Notes: generated from the sequence alone by a model not told the origin. Counted from the first letter of the stretch, positions 19,359 through 28,099 are shown. The stretch is 64,000 nucleotides of DNA from Polaromonas sp. (GCA_013823505.1 PNMH01000004.1:1-64000); one strand, 5' to 3'. Program-made: numbers and translations.

Positions 19359-20684
19359 TCATTGCACCAGCAAGGCACCCGCCGTGCGGTGGCTCGCTGT
19401 GTCCACCAGCACCAGCGAACCCAGCGCCCGCGATTGTGCAAATGGCAGCGTGACCAGCGGCTCTTGCAGGCTCAGTTCGATGTGGCCGATCGCGTTGGGC
19501 TCCAGCTGCGTGGCGTTTTCTTCGGCCAGGGTGTGAATGTCCAGGCGGTGCACGATGCGCTTGATCTTGGCCTTGACCCAGCGATGGCCGTGCAAAGCCC
19601 AATAGACGCGACCGGGCACCAGTGTCTCGTCGTCGAGCCAGGCCACGGTGGCGCGGATCTCTCGGCTGCCGGGCAACGAGCCGTCGGCATCTTCGGCCAG
19701 CAGCCAGTCCCCGCGCGAGACATCGACCTCGCGGTCCAGCACGATGCCGGCACTGTGTCCGGCCAGCACGGCCTGCGGCTGGCGCACATGGTTGAGCACC
19801 TGCGCCACCACGGCGGTCTGGCCGTTGGGCATGATGCGCACGCTCTGGCCGGCCTGCACGCCGCCGGTGGCCACTCGGCCCCAGAACACGCGGCGGCCTT
19901 GGGAGGTGTCGGCGGAGCTGCTGAACTTTTCAACCCACTGCACGGCGAAGGCGAACGGGAGTGTGCTGTCGGCCGGCGTGACGGGCAGGCCTTCGAGGAT
20001 TTTGAGCAGGGTGGGGCCGCTGTAGCCGCACCAGCCCGCTTGTTCGCTCGCGTCGACCACGTTCCAGCCCTTGAGGGCAGACACAGGCACCACGGCCGTG
20101 ACGGGGATGCCAGCCTGCGCTGCAAATGTGCGCAGTGCGGCGCCGATGTGGTCGAACGCGACGGTGCTGTCTTCAACAGCATCGAGCTTGTTGATGGCAA
20201 ACACCACCGAGGGCACACGCAGCAGTTTGAGCAACAGGCTGTGGCGGCGGGTTTGGGGCAGCAATTTGAGCGCCGCATCGGCCCAGGCCAGTTTGGTGGC
20301 ATCAACCAGCACCACAGCGGCATCTGCGCTCGAGGCGGCTGTGACCATGTTGCGCGTGTACTGCTCGTGGCCCGGTGCGTCACCGATGATGAACTTGCGC
20401 GCCTCGGTGCTGAAGTAGCGGTAGGCCACATCGATGGTGATGCCTTGTTCGCGCTCGGCTGAAAGGCCGTCGGTCAGCAAGGCGAGATCGGTCTGGCCGT
20501 GGCGCTGCACGCCGGCCAGGTGGTCTTGCAGCACGGCCTTGCTGTCGACCAGCAGGCGACCGATCAGCGTGCTCTTGCCGTCGTCGACGCTGCCGCAGGT
20601 GATGAGGCGCAGCGCGGAACGGGTGTCCTGCAAGAGGGCTTCGGCAGGCTCAGCGGGAACAGCGGTGTTGTGAGCGGTGGTCAT
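19359..20684 (-). CDS. cysN: Sulfate adenylyltransferase, GTPase subunit
   Basis: The 441-residue GTPase drives APS formation by CysD. Residues 31-39 are the P-loop GSVDDGKST, followed by [27 protein letters not shown] and NKLD. Two beta-barrel domains follow. The protein ends without a CysC (APS kinase) domain, which agrees with an APS-reducing rather than PAPS-reducing pathway. Start and cysD stop share one base. Confidence 0.95.
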   Translation of the reverse strand: MTTAHNTAVPAEPAEALLQDTRSALRLITCGSVDDGKSTLIGRLLVDSKAVLQDHLAGVQRHGQTDLALLTDGLSAEREQGITIDVAYRYFSTEARKFIIGDAPGHEQYTRNMVTAASSADAAVVLVDATKLAWADAALKLLPQTRRHSLLLKLLRVPSVVFAINKLDAVEDSTVAFDHIGAALRTFAAQAGIPVTAVVPVSALKGWNVVDASEQAGWCGYSGPTLLKILEGLPVTPADSTLPFAFAVQWVEKFSSSADTSQGRRVFWGRVATGGVQAGQSVRIMPNGQTAVVAQVLNHVRQPQAVLAGHSAGIVLDREVDVSRGDWLLAEDADGSLPGSREIRATVAWLDDETLVPGRVYWALHGHRWVKAKIKRIVHRLDIHTLAEENATQLEPNAIGHIELSLQEPLVTLPFAQSRALGSLVLVDTASHRTAGALLVQ

Positions 20685-21643
20685 CAGAAGTACCCGTCTT
20701 TCTTGCGTTTTTCCATGGAGGCGTCGGAGGTCTTGTCGTCCATGCGCGTGGCGCCGCGCTCGCTGACCTCGGCGGCCAGTGTCTCGATCACGATGTCATC
20801 TGCGGTAGCGGCCAGGCTCTCCACCGGGCAGGTGCAGGTGATGTCGCCCACGGTGCGGAAGCGCACGTCGCGTACCTGCACGGTTTCGCCGTCGCGCGGC
20901 GGCGTGAGCTCGGTCACCGGCACGAGCAGGCCGCGGCGGTCCACCACTTCGCGCTGGTGCGTGTAGTAAATCGAAGGCAGGGCAATGTTTTCGCGGGCGA
21001 TGTATTGCCACACGTCGAGCTCGGTCCAGTTGCTGATGGGGAACACGCGGAAGTGCTCGCCGGGCTGCAGCCGGGTGTTGAAGAGGGTCCAGAGTTCGGG
21101 GCGCTGGGCTTTGGGTTGCCACTGGCCAAAACTGTCGCGGTGGGAAAAGATGCGCTCCTTGGCACGGGCCTTTTCCTCATCGCGGCGCGCGCCGCCAATG
21201 AGCGCGTCGAAGCGGAATTCTTCAATGGCTTCGAGCAGCGTGACCGACTGGTGCACGTTACGACTCTCGCCCGGATGGGCCAGGCGCACTGTGCCGCGCG
21301 CCATGGAGTCTTCAACGCTGCGCACGATCAGCTCTGCGCCGAGCTCCTTGGCTCGCAGGTCGCGGAAGGCGGTGACCTCGGGAAAGTTGTGGCCGGTGTC
21401 GATCATCAACAGGGGGTATGGAATGCGACCCGCGCCAAACGCCTTTTCCGCGCACTTGAGCATGACCAGCGAGTCCTTGCCGCCAGAAAACAGCAAGGTC
21501 GGGCGCTCGAAGGCGGCAGCCACCTCGCGCAGGATGAAGATGGTTTCTTCCTCCAGTGCGTCCAGGTGGGCGTTGCTCAGGTGGTGGTCGCTGGCGTGCT
21601 GCAGGGCGGTCTGGATCACGGCGGTTTCGGTTCGGGCGTTCAT
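20684..21643 (-). CDS. cysD: Sulfate adenylyltransferase, catalytic subunit
   Basis: The 319-residue product starts MNARTETAVIQTALQ (ATG 21641-21643). It is an ATP-pyrophosphatase fold enzyme with the PP-loop LLFSGGKDSLVMLKCAEKAF, then GGARRDEEKARAKERIFSHRD and PISNWTELDVWQYI. It makes APS from sulfate and ATP with CysN. The gene overlaps cysH by 4 bases upstream and touches cysN downstream. Confidence 0.96.
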   Translation of the reverse strand: MNARTETAVIQTALQHASDHHLSNAHLDALEEETIFILREVAAAFERPTLLFSGGKDSLVMLKCAEKAFGAGRIPYPLLMIDTGHNFPEVTAFRDLRAKELGAELIVRSVEDSMARGTVRLAHPGESRNVHQSVTLLEAIEEFRFDALIGGARRDEEKARAKERIFSHRDSFGQWQPKAQRPELWTLFNTRLQPGEHFRVFPISNWTELDVWQYIARENIALPSIYYTHQREVVDRRGLLVPVTELTPPRDGETVQVRDVRFRTVGDITCTCPVESLAATADDIVIETLAAEVSERGATRMDDKTSDASMEKRKKDGYF

Positions 21644-22389
21644 GAGGGGGTCCGTTCGATGGAGGACACAAGGGAGGACGTGGCGGGTTGCACGTGCAGG
21701 CCACATTCCTTGGCGCTTTCCTGTTCCCACCACCAGCGGCCGGCGCGGAAGTCTTCGCCGACGCTGATGGCGCGCGTGCAGGGTGCGCAGCCGATGCTGG
21801 GAAAAAACTGGTCGTGCAGCGCGTTGTAGTCCAGGCCGTGCAGGCCGATGAAGTGCCACACATCGCCCCAGGTCCATTCGACGATGGGGCTGATCTTGAC
21901 GCGCTCGGCTTCCTGGATGACTTCACCCACTTCGGCACGTGCGTTGGACTGCTCACGCCGCAGACCGGTGATCCAGCCGTCGTGCCCGGCCAGAGCTCGC
22001 GAGAGGGGCTCCATCTTGCGGATGTCGCAGCAGGCCTTGCGCAGTTCGAGGCTCTGATACATCGCCTCTTCGCCATTTTTGCGCACGAAGTGGATCACCG
22101 CTTCCTGTTTGGGGCGGAACACCTGCACGCTGATGCCATAGCGCCGCTCGATTCGGGGAATCAGCGCGAGCGTCTCGGCGTGCAGCTTGCCGGTTTCGAG
22201 CACAAAGACGCTGGCGTCGATGTCGGCCAGGTGCAGCAAGTGCGTGACCACCATGTCTTCGGCGCCCAGGCTGGAGGCCTGGGTCAGCTTGGGGTGGCGG
22301 GCGGCGGCTTCGCGCAGCACGCCAATGCTGCGCGCGACCTTGGCGGCAAAGTCGGGAGAGGGCTTGTCGTAAAGGCTTAAAGCGGTCAT
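21640..22389 (-). CDS. cysH: Adenylyl-sulfate (APS) reductase, Fe-S type
   Basis: The 249-residue enzyme reduces the activated sulfate to sulfite. Beyond the shared fold (SSLGAEDMVVTHLLH, FVLETGKLHAETLALI), it has the two cysteine pairs KACCDIRK and GCAPCTRAI that bind a 4Fe-4S cluster, and the catalytic Cys in AKECGLH. This CC...CxxC pattern marks the bacterial APS reductase group; E. coli PAPS reductase lacks it. That is consistent with the absence of a cysC gene or domain in this operon. Confidence 0.94.
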   Translation of the reverse strand: MTALSLYDKPSPDFAAKVARSIGVLREAAARHPKLTQASSLGAEDMVVTHLLHLADIDASVFVLETGKLHAETLALIPRIERRYGISVQVFRPKQEAVIHFVRKNGEEAMYQSLELRKACCDIRKMEPLSRALAGHDGWITGLRREQSNARAEVGEVIQEAERVKISPIVEWTWGDVWHFIGLHGLDYNALHDQFFPSIGCAPCTRAISVGEDFRAGRWWWEQESAKECGLHVQPATSSLVSSIERTPS

Positions 22390-22409
22390 GGCGGCGGCTC
22401 TGTTCGCTT

Positions 22410-22799
22410 TCAGGCGGTGGCGAAATGGGGGGCGGTGTGAACCGCATCGCCTTGGTAGAAGGCGGGGTAGTGCGCCAGCAGCGCCTGGCCGTGAGCCAGG
22501 TTCTGGTCAGCGCGCAACACGGCTTGCGTGAAGCCGCTGCGCTGCATTTGCACGAGCTGGTCGATCAACACGTCGCCGGTGGCGCGGATCTGACCGGTGA
22601 AGCCGAGGCGGCGGCGCAGCAGAAAGGCCTGGCTGAACGCCCGACCATCGTTGAACTTGGGAAAGTGCAGTTCGATCACGGTGATGCCGCTGAGGTCGGT
22701 CTCGCGCGGGTCGGCGTCGTTGGCGAGCGAGAGGCGCTGAGCCTCGGGCTCGGCGGCTGCAAAGCTGTCGGCGGTGAACAGTTGAAAGGTCTGGCTCAT
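22410..22799 (-). CDS. DUF934 protein, sulfite reduction accessory
   Basis: The 129-residue DUF934 product contains VIELHFPKFNDGRAFSQAFLLRRRLGFTGQIRATGDVLIDQLVQMQRSGF, the conserved core of the family. It lies 9 bases after cysI and 20 bases before cysH. Family members are regularly found beside sulfite/nitrite reductase genes and are annotated as probably involved in sulfite reduction; the biochemical role is not established to my knowledge. Confidence 0.88.
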   Translation of the reverse strand: MSQTFQLFTADSFAAAEPEAQRLSLANDADPRETDLSGITVIELHFPKFNDGRAFSQAFLLRRRLGFTGQIRATGDVLIDQLVQMQRSGFTQAVLRADQNLAHGQALLAHYPAFYQGDAVHTAPHFATA

Positions 22800-22808
22800 G
22801 GTGCTTCC

Positions 22809-24584
22809 TCAGGCGGTGGCGCGGGCCGTGCTCGTGCGCACCGCGTTGGCGGCGGTCTTGAATGGGTCGGCGCCAGCGCGGCGCAGGGTGGCCACGAAGG
22901 TCTCGCCAGCGGTGCGCTGGGCGCGGTAGGTGTCGAGCAGTGCTTCGATCACGTCGGCCACTTCGCTCGCGGCAAACGAGGGGCCGATCACCTTGCCCGG
23001 GGTGGACTCGCCCGAGAGGCGTGTGCCGTCGGAGCCACCCAGCGTGACCTGGTACCACTCCTGACCGTCCTTGTCGACGCCCAGGATGCCGATGTGCCCG
23101 CTGTGGTGGTGGCCGCAGCTGTTGATGCAGCCGCTGATGTGCAGGTCGATCTCGCCCAGGTCGTGCAGTTCGTCGAGGTCTTTGTAGCGGCCGAGAATGG
23201 CTTGCGCCAAAGGGAGCGAGCGCGCGTTCGCGAGGTCGCAGAAATCGCCTCCAGGGCAGGCGATCATGTCGGTCAGCAGACCAATGTTGGGCTTGGCCAG
23301 ACCGAGGCGGCGCGCTTCGCGCCAGAGTTCGGGCAGCTGGTCGCAACGCACCCAGGGCAGCAACAGGTTCTGTTCGTGCGTCACGCGGGCTTCGCCGGCC
23401 GAGAAGCGCTCGGCCAGGTCGGCGGCACGCTCCAGCTGCTCGGCTGTGGCATCGCCCGGAGCCTGGCCGAAGCGTTTGAACGACAGCGTGACCGCGCGCA
23501 GGTCGGGGTTCTGGTGCGGCTTCACGTTCTGTGTGAGCCAGCGGCTGAATTCCATGTCGTCTTCGGCCGCCGCCTTGAGGATGTGCGCGATTTTCGCGTC
23601 GGCGCTCTTGCGGTCGCACTTGAGCTGCGGCGGGACGAAGAAGGCGCTCACGCGGTCGAGCTCGGCCTGGCTGATGGTGTGCGGCGCGCCGTCTTTGTCG
23701 AGGATGTCGCGGTACTCGGCTTCCACCTGATCGGTGAAGGCCTGACCCTCGGCCTTCACCAGGATCTTGATGCGGGCCTTGTAGATGTTGTCGCGGCGGC
23801 CGAAGCGGTTGTAGGCCCGCACCACGGCTTCGAGGTAGTTCAGGATCTGATTCCAGGGCAGGAACTCGCGGATCACGCTGCCGATGATGGGCGTGCGGCC
23901 CATGCCGCCACCCACACGCACCTGGAAGCCCAATTCGCCATCCACATTGCGCAGCAGGCGCAGGCCCACGTCGTGCCAGGCGGTGGCGGCGCGGTCTTCG
24001 CGTGCGCCGGTGATGGCCACCTTGAACTTGCGCGGCAGGAAGGCGAACTCGGGGTGCAGCGTGCTCCACTGGCGCATGATTTCAGCGAAAGGCCGCGGGT
24101 CGGCGACTTCGTCCACCGCGATGCCGGCCAGCGCGTCGGTGGTGATGTTTCGGATGCAGTTGCCGCTGGTCTGGATGCCGTGCATGCCCACGCTGGCCAA
24201 CAGGTCCATCACGTCGGCGGCACGTGCGAGCGGGATCCAGTTGTATTGCACGTTCTGGCGCGTCGTGAAGTGACCGCAGCGATCAGGCAGGGTCGGCACT
24301 TCGGACAGGCCGGCGTTGGCCTTCGACACATCGTGTTCTTCCTTGTGGTCGAAGTCGCGCGCGATTTTGGCCAGCACCTTGAGCTGGGCGCTGTTGATTT
24401 CGCCGTAAGGCACGGCCACGCGCAGCATGGGCGCGAAGCGCTGCACATACCAGCCGTTCTGCAGTCGCAGCGGTTTGAATTCGTCTTCTTTCAGCGTGCC
24501 GGCCTGCCAGCGGTTGAGCTGGTCGCGGAACTGGTCGGCACGCAATTGCACAAACTGGCGGTCAAATTCGGAGTATTGGTACAT
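22809..24584 (-). CDS. cysI: Sulfite reductase hemoprotein (siroheme, 4Fe-4S)
   Basis: The 591-residue enzyme carries out the six-electron reduction of sulfite to sulfide. The siroheme/4Fe-4S ligands are Cys443 and Cys449 in ACPGGDFCDLANA and Cys486 and Cys490 in SGCINSCGHHHSGHIG. The earlier half has GNCIRNITTD and GGGMGRTPIIG. No CysJ flavoprotein subunit lies nearby, so electrons may come from ferredoxin; fdxA and an FNR lie directly after the operon. It follows the TauE-like gene by 30 bases. Confidence 0.93.
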   Translation of the reverse strand: MYQYSEFDRQFVQLRADQFRDQLNRWQAGTLKEDEFKPLRLQNGWYVQRFAPMLRVAVPYGEINSAQLKVLAKIARDFDHKEEHDVSKANAGLSEVPTLPDRCGHFTTRQNVQYNWIPLARAADVMDLLASVGMHGIQTSGNCIRNITTDALAGIAVDEVADPRPFAEIMRQWSTLHPEFAFLPRKFKVAITGAREDRAATAWHDVGLRLLRNVDGELGFQVRVGGGMGRTPIIGSVIREFLPWNQILNYLEAVVRAYNRFGRRDNIYKARIKILVKAEGQAFTDQVEAEYRDILDKDGAPHTISQAELDRVSAFFVPPQLKCDRKSADAKIAHILKAAAEDDMEFSRWLTQNVKPHQNPDLRAVTLSFKRFGQAPGDATAEQLERAADLAERFSAGEARVTHEQNLLLPWVRCDQLPELWREARRLGLAKPNIGLLTDMIACPGGDFCDLANARSLPLAQAILGRYKDLDELHDLGEIDLHISGCINSCGHHHSGHIGILGVDKDGQEWYQVTLGGSDGTRLSGESTPGKVIGPSFAASEVADVIEALLDTYRAQRTAGETFVATLRRAGADPFKTAANAVRTSTARATA

Positions 24585-24614
24585 CGTGGGTACGTCGTCT
24601 TCGTGGGCGAAAAA

Positions 24615-25406
24615 TCAGAGGGCAATCAATTTGAGACCGGCATAGGCCAGCAACACCGAGAGGGCAGATCTCACGAGGCGCTCGGGGGTGTGGCGCATGA
24701 GGCGGGTGCCGAGCCAGATGCCGGGCAGCGAGCCCGCGAGCAGCTTGCCGAGCAAAGGCCAGTCCACCGAGCCCATGCTGGCGTGCCCCAGGCCGGCCAC
24801 CAGCGTGAGCGGCACGGCGTAGGCGATGTCGGCGGCCACGATACGAGGCAGCGGCAACCGCGGGAACAGCAACAACAGCACCGACACGCCGATGGCGCCG
24901 GCACCCACTGAGGTAAGCGTGACCAGCGTGCCGATGACCGCACCGAAGAGCACGGGGAGGCTCCAGTGCCGTGCGTGCGTGGCGCTTTCAAGCTGGCCGT
25001 CTGCCAGCGTGCGGGGCAGTTGTTTGCCGCGGGCGGCCTTGTAGAGCATGGCGGCGGCGGTCAGCAACAGGGCCACGCCCAGGGTGCTGGTCATGAGCGA
25101 CTGCACCAGCGGGCTGGCCGGGCCGAGTTGGTGCAGGGCACCCAAGGTGATCAGCGCGGCGGGAATGCTACCCGCGCACAGCTGGCCGACGACGCGCCAG
25201 GGCACCAGCTTCTGGCGCGCCAGGCTAACCGTGCCGCCCATCTTGGTGAAGGCGGCGAACAGCAGGTCGGTGCCGACTGCAAGGTAGGGTTTGACGCCGA
25301 AAAAGAAGATCAGGATGGGCGTCATGAGCGAACCGCCACCCACACCGGTGAGACCCACGATGAGTCCCACGGCGAATCCGGCCAGGATGATGGCGATGTC
25401 AGGCAT
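24615..25406 (-). CDS. TauE/SafE-family sulfite/anion exporter-like permease
   Basis: The 263-residue membrane protein starts MPDIAIILAGFAVGLIVGLTGVGGGSLMTPILIF, the TauE signature, and repeats it in the second half (FGAVIGTLVTLTSVGAGAIGVSVL), with about eight helices. Family members move sulfite, sulfoacetate or sulfate. As first gene of the cys operon it may import sulfate or remove excess sulfite; which one is not decided by sequence. An upstream in-frame ATG at 25472 would add 22 basic residues. Confidence 0.87.
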   Translation of the reverse strand: MPDIAIILAGFAVGLIVGLTGVGGGSLMTPILIFFFGVKPYLAVGTDLLFAAFTKMGGTVSLARQKLVPWRVVGQLCAGSIPAALITLGALHQLGPASPLVQSLMTSTLGVALLLTAAAMLYKAARGKQLPRTLADGQLESATHARHWSLPVLFGAVIGTLVTLTSVGAGAIGVSVLLLLFPRLPLPRIVAADIAYAVPLTLVAGLGHASMGSVDWPLLGKLLAGSLPGIWLGTRLMRHTPERLVRSALSVLLAYAGLKLIAL

Positions 25407-25428
25407 GGGCGCGACTGTACGGAGCCGT

Positions 25429-25467
25429 GCATATATCCCAAACGATTTTTTCATCATGGGGATATGC
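25429..25467. promoter_or_regulatory. Inverted repeat upstream of the cys operon
   Basis: GCATATATCCC (25429-25439) and GGGATATGC (25459-25467) are complementary apart from a two-base AT insertion, around a 19-base centre. A TATATT -10-like element on the minus strand lies just upstream (25476-25481). The repeat could be an operator or a leader-RNA hairpin for the cys operon. Confidence 0.45.
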
Positions 25468-25570
25468 CTCACGTGAATATAGAAGTCCTGGTGTGTGGCA
25501 TCACACAGCCTCCCCGGTGGTGCGACCGGCGCCGCGCGTTGCGCAGAGACCCTGACGTAACATCGCGACC

Positions 25571-26371
25571 ATGCAAAAACAGCGTGTTCTCGTCAGTGTG
25601 GTGGGCTTCTCGGATGTGGAGCGCCACGCCCTGAACACGGTGTTTCGCCTCTCCCAGTCCCGCGATCTGTCTTACGCGCCCTATGTGCCGCTGAGCGCGC
25701 CCGGTGTGGCCGCGCCCAAAGGCGTGTCGGAAGTGGCGTTGGTGGACGGCGACAGCGCTGAAGCGGTGCTGTCTCACGCCAAGGAAATGCCGACGGGCCA
25801 GCGCCTGATCTGGGTCGGGAAGGACGCGCCTGACCATGCTTGGCGTGTGATGGACCGGCCGATTGACTGGGCTGCCGTGCTGCACGATCTGGATGCGGTT
25901 TACGCGGCCAACCAGGCCGACTCCGGGCTGCTCGACCTGGATGTGACAGCGCCAGCGCCACTGGACCCGGCCTTTGGTGAGGACGTCATCGGCGTGCGGC
26001 GCGCCCTGGTGGTGGGCGCCGATGAACAGGAGCGCACGTATTTGCGCACCCGGCTGGCACTCGCGGGCGTGGCCCAGGTGGACGAGGTGACCAGCACCGA
26101 ATCGGCGATCGCCATCATTGCCCGCAACGACTACATCTGCGGCGTGTTCAATCTGGACGATCCCCAGCTGGACATCTGGTCGCTCATGCGGCTCTTTGCC
26201 GAGCACAACCCCAAGGCACTCACCTTGGCCACCAGCGAGCTCGCTGGCCCGCTGGCCAGCTGGTGGAGCCGGCGGAGGGTGCGGCGCAATGCCCAGCGCG
26301 CGGGCATATCCGCTTTGCTCGCCCGGCCGATCCAACCACCCGAAATCTCGGTCTGGCTCAACCTGCTGTAG
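25571..26371 (+). CDS. Tandem degenerate response-regulator receiver-like protein
   Basis: The 266-residue product is unassigned. Residues about 145-266 look like a receiver: RRALVVGADEQERTYLRTRLALAG (beta1-alpha1), CGVFNLDDPQLD where the phospho-acceptor Asp position appears to be Asn, KALTLATSE (beta4) and LLARPIQPPEI (beta5, Arg for the usual Lys before Pro). Residues 1-115 show a similar order, VLVSVVGFSDVERHALNTVF, VALVDGDS, RLIWVGK, MDRPIDWAAVL. So it may be two receiver folds in tandem without an output domain. The 3' end overlaps the convergent MnmC-like gene by 14 bases. Confidence 0.7.
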   Translation: MQKQRVLVSVVGFSDVERHALNTVFRLSQSRDLSYAPYVPLSAPGVAAPKGVSEVALVDGDSAEAVLSHAKEMPTGQRLIWVGKDAPDHAWRVMDRPIDWAAVLHDLDAVYAANQADSGLLDLDVTAPAPLDPAFGEDVIGVRRALVVGADEQERTYLRTRLALAGVAQVDEVTSTESAIAIIARNDYICGVFNLDDPQLDIWSLMRLFAEHNPKALTLATSELAGPLASWWSRRRVRRNAQRAGISALLARPIQPPEISVWLNLL

Positions 26372-27563
26372 TCGGCTCTGCCGTGGCGCCCTGGCGACGG
26401 GCGTTCTTGACGGCAAACCGGGCCGGGTCCAGCGCCGCCAGCAGCGCCGGGTCGACCTGAGAGGGTTCCCCATTGATTTGCGATGCCAACTGCGCGGCAC
26501 ACCACGGCGCCAGGGTGATGCCCCGCGAACCCATGGCACAGAGCAGGTGCAAACCTGGCCAGCGCGGCACATCGGCCAGCGACACACGCCGCCGTTGCGC
26601 CCGCCCCGTTTCCAGCTGTTGGCGCAGAGCCTGCGCATCTGGCGCGGCACCCACCAGCGGCAACCGGTCCAACGAAGCACAACGCACCTGCGACCAACCC
26701 AGGAGCTTGCCTTGGGACAGTTCGCTCCGCAGGTGTTGCGCGGCCGCCGGGGCAATGGTCTCCAGGCTGCGGGCGTTGCGCTCGTGGCCCTCGGCCGTGA
26801 CCGCTGTGTTGGTCACGCCACGCTCGAACGTTGAACCCATGGACCAGATGTTGCCGGGCCACGCCGGCGTCAGCCCTTCATCGCGGTACTGCGGCACAAA
26901 CACCCCGTCGTTTCGCTGAGGTCTCGCTGCCAGAGGCCCACCTGGCTGGGCACCCAGGCTCATCTGCCCCTTCACCGGGTTGAGCGGCAGATCGTCCTTC
27001 GACATCGGGCCCGACTGGCCGGCGAGCAGGTCCAGGCTGCCCAGTGCCGCCGCCACCACGACCACGTTTGCTTCACCCACGCACGCGCCCTGAGCGTCCC
27101 ATGCGCGCCAGATCGGCGATGAGGCAGACCCATCACCGCTCGCTTGGCTCAGCCGCTGCACCGCTGTGTTCCATCGGGTCGTCAGCGAGCCCAGTGTCTG
27201 GGCCTCGTGCAGCCAGGCGTTCACCAAGGCAGCCGGGCGCACCAGCGTGGCCGGCCAGCGGCCGGGGTCGTGACCGAGGTTGTCCACCTCGCAGGCTTGC
27301 CAGCCCGCGCTCTGCGGCACCAGCCGACTCAATTCGGCCAGCGTGTGGGCCACACCGAGCGCCGACAGTCTGGACAGCGGGGTGGGTGTGCGCGTGACAT
27401 GGGCACTGAGCATGCCCACGGGCAGGCCCGAAGCGCCTTGGGCGGGGCCGTTGGCCGCGTCCAGCAGGGTGACCCGCCAACCACGGAGCACCAAGGCCGA
27501 TGTGACCGCCGCACCGGCCAGGCCGGCGCCGATCACCAGTGCATGGCGACGGGCGTCAGGCAT
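26358..27563 (-). CDS. mnmC: FAD-dependent oxidoreductase, MnmC C-terminal domain type (cmnm5s2U34 demodification)
   Basis: The 401-residue product has an N-terminal FAD fold (HALVIGAGLAGAAVTSALVLRGWRVTLLD), ASGLPVGMLSAHVTRTP, a late GSRGITLAPWCAAQLASQI and the terminal DPALLAALDPARFAVK, all as in the FAD domain of MnmC. That domain oxidatively removes the carboxymethyl group of cmnm5(s2)U34 in tRNA. The methyltransferase half that is fused in E. coli MnmC is absent here, so it would need a separate partner. yggX follows it upstream by 15 bases. Confidence 0.85.
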   Translation of the reverse strand: MPDARRHALVIGAGLAGAAVTSALVLRGWRVTLLDAANGPAQGASGLPVGMLSAHVTRTPTPLSRLSALGVAHTLAELSRLVPQSAGWQACEVDNLGHDPGRWPATLVRPAALVNAWLHEAQTLGSLTTRWNTAVQRLSQASGDGSASSPIWRAWDAQGACVGEANVVVVAAALGSLDLLAGQSGPMSKDDLPLNPVKGQMSLGAQPGGPLAARPQRNDGVFVPQYRDEGLTPAWPGNIWSMGSTFERGVTNTAVTAEGHERNARSLETIAPAAAQHLRSELSQGKLLGWSQVRCASLDRLPLVGAAPDAQALRQQLETGRAQRRRVSLADVPRWPGLHLLCAMGSRGITLAPWCAAQLASQINGEPSQVDPALLAALDPARFAVKNARRQGATAEPTTAG

Positions 27564-27578
27564 GCGAGGGAGGCGAGA

Positions 27579-27854
27579 TCAGGCTGCGGGGGGCGGCACG
27601 TAGCCAGCTGCTGCGTCGGCGCCTTCGCCAAAGAAATGCTTCTCCATCTGGCGGGCCAGGTACTGGCGGGCGCGCGCGTCGGCGAGGTTCAGGCGGTTTT
27701 CGTTCAGCAGCATGGTCTGGTGCTTGAGCCAGGCGGCCCAGGCTTCCTTGCTCACGCTTTCATAGATGCGCTTGCCCAGTTCTCCGGGGTAGGGCGGAAA
27801 GTCCAGGCCTTCGGCTTCCTTGCCGAGCTTGATGCAGTTGACGGTGCGTGCCAT
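27579..27854 (-). CDS. yggX: Fe(2+)-trafficking / oxidative damage protection protein YggX
   Basis: The 91-residue product begins [43 protein letters not shown] with the conserved Cys7 and continues [35 protein letters not shown], a near-exact YggX pattern. It protects Fe-S enzymes from superoxide in enterics, where it is a SoxS target. Here it is divergent from the fpr-type reductase gene, another SoxRS target in E. coli. Confidence 0.95.
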   Translation of the reverse strand: MARTVNCIKLGKEAEGLDFPPYPGELGKRIYESVSKEAWAAWLKHQTMLLNENRLNLADARARQYLARQMEKHFFGEGADAAAGYVPPPAA

Positions 27855-27890
27855 GGGGTGTCCTTGGGTGGGGTCAGATGATTTGGTTAT

Positions 27891-27914
27891 AACGAATGGA
27901 AGAATTTATTCGTT
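27891..27914. promoter_or_regulatory. Inverted repeat overlapping the likely yggX promoter
   Basis: AACGAAT (27891-27897) and ATTCGTT (27908-27914) are perfect complements around a 10-base centre. TATAAC, a -10-like box on the minus strand at 27886-27891, abuts it. This arrangement suggests a repressor or activator site for yggX. Confidence 0.5.
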
Positions 27915-28065
27915 CCAGTGTCTTGCGAAGGCCGGCATGATGCGGGCTTCGTGCGGCAGAGGGCGACTGTAGCAACCTTTGATCGACCGCAATGCCCTCA
28001 GGGCTGCAGCCCGCATGATCGCGTGTGCCCAAGGCCATGCCGGCTTTGTTGCCACGGCGCCTTTT

Positions 28066-28071
28066 TACAAT
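28066..28071 (+). promoter_or_regulatory. Candidate -10 of the fpr gene
   Basis: TACAAT matches the -10 consensus at five of six bases and lies 28 bases before the fpr ATG. The -35 is poor at 17-base spacing (GCTTTG), which would fit an activator-dependent promoter. Confidence 0.35.
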
Positions 28072-28099
28072 AGACCCCTTCGCCTCCACAGGACCCCCC

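Noticed and set aside
22425..24911. Very long open frame (over 800 codons) on the plus strand opposite cysI
   Set aside because: Antisense to a well-supported operon with family motifs; its translation is Arg/Ala/Val-rich with no domain. Similar long antisense frames opposite hrpA (30932-33691) and infB (60497-63244) are the usual by-product of high GC.
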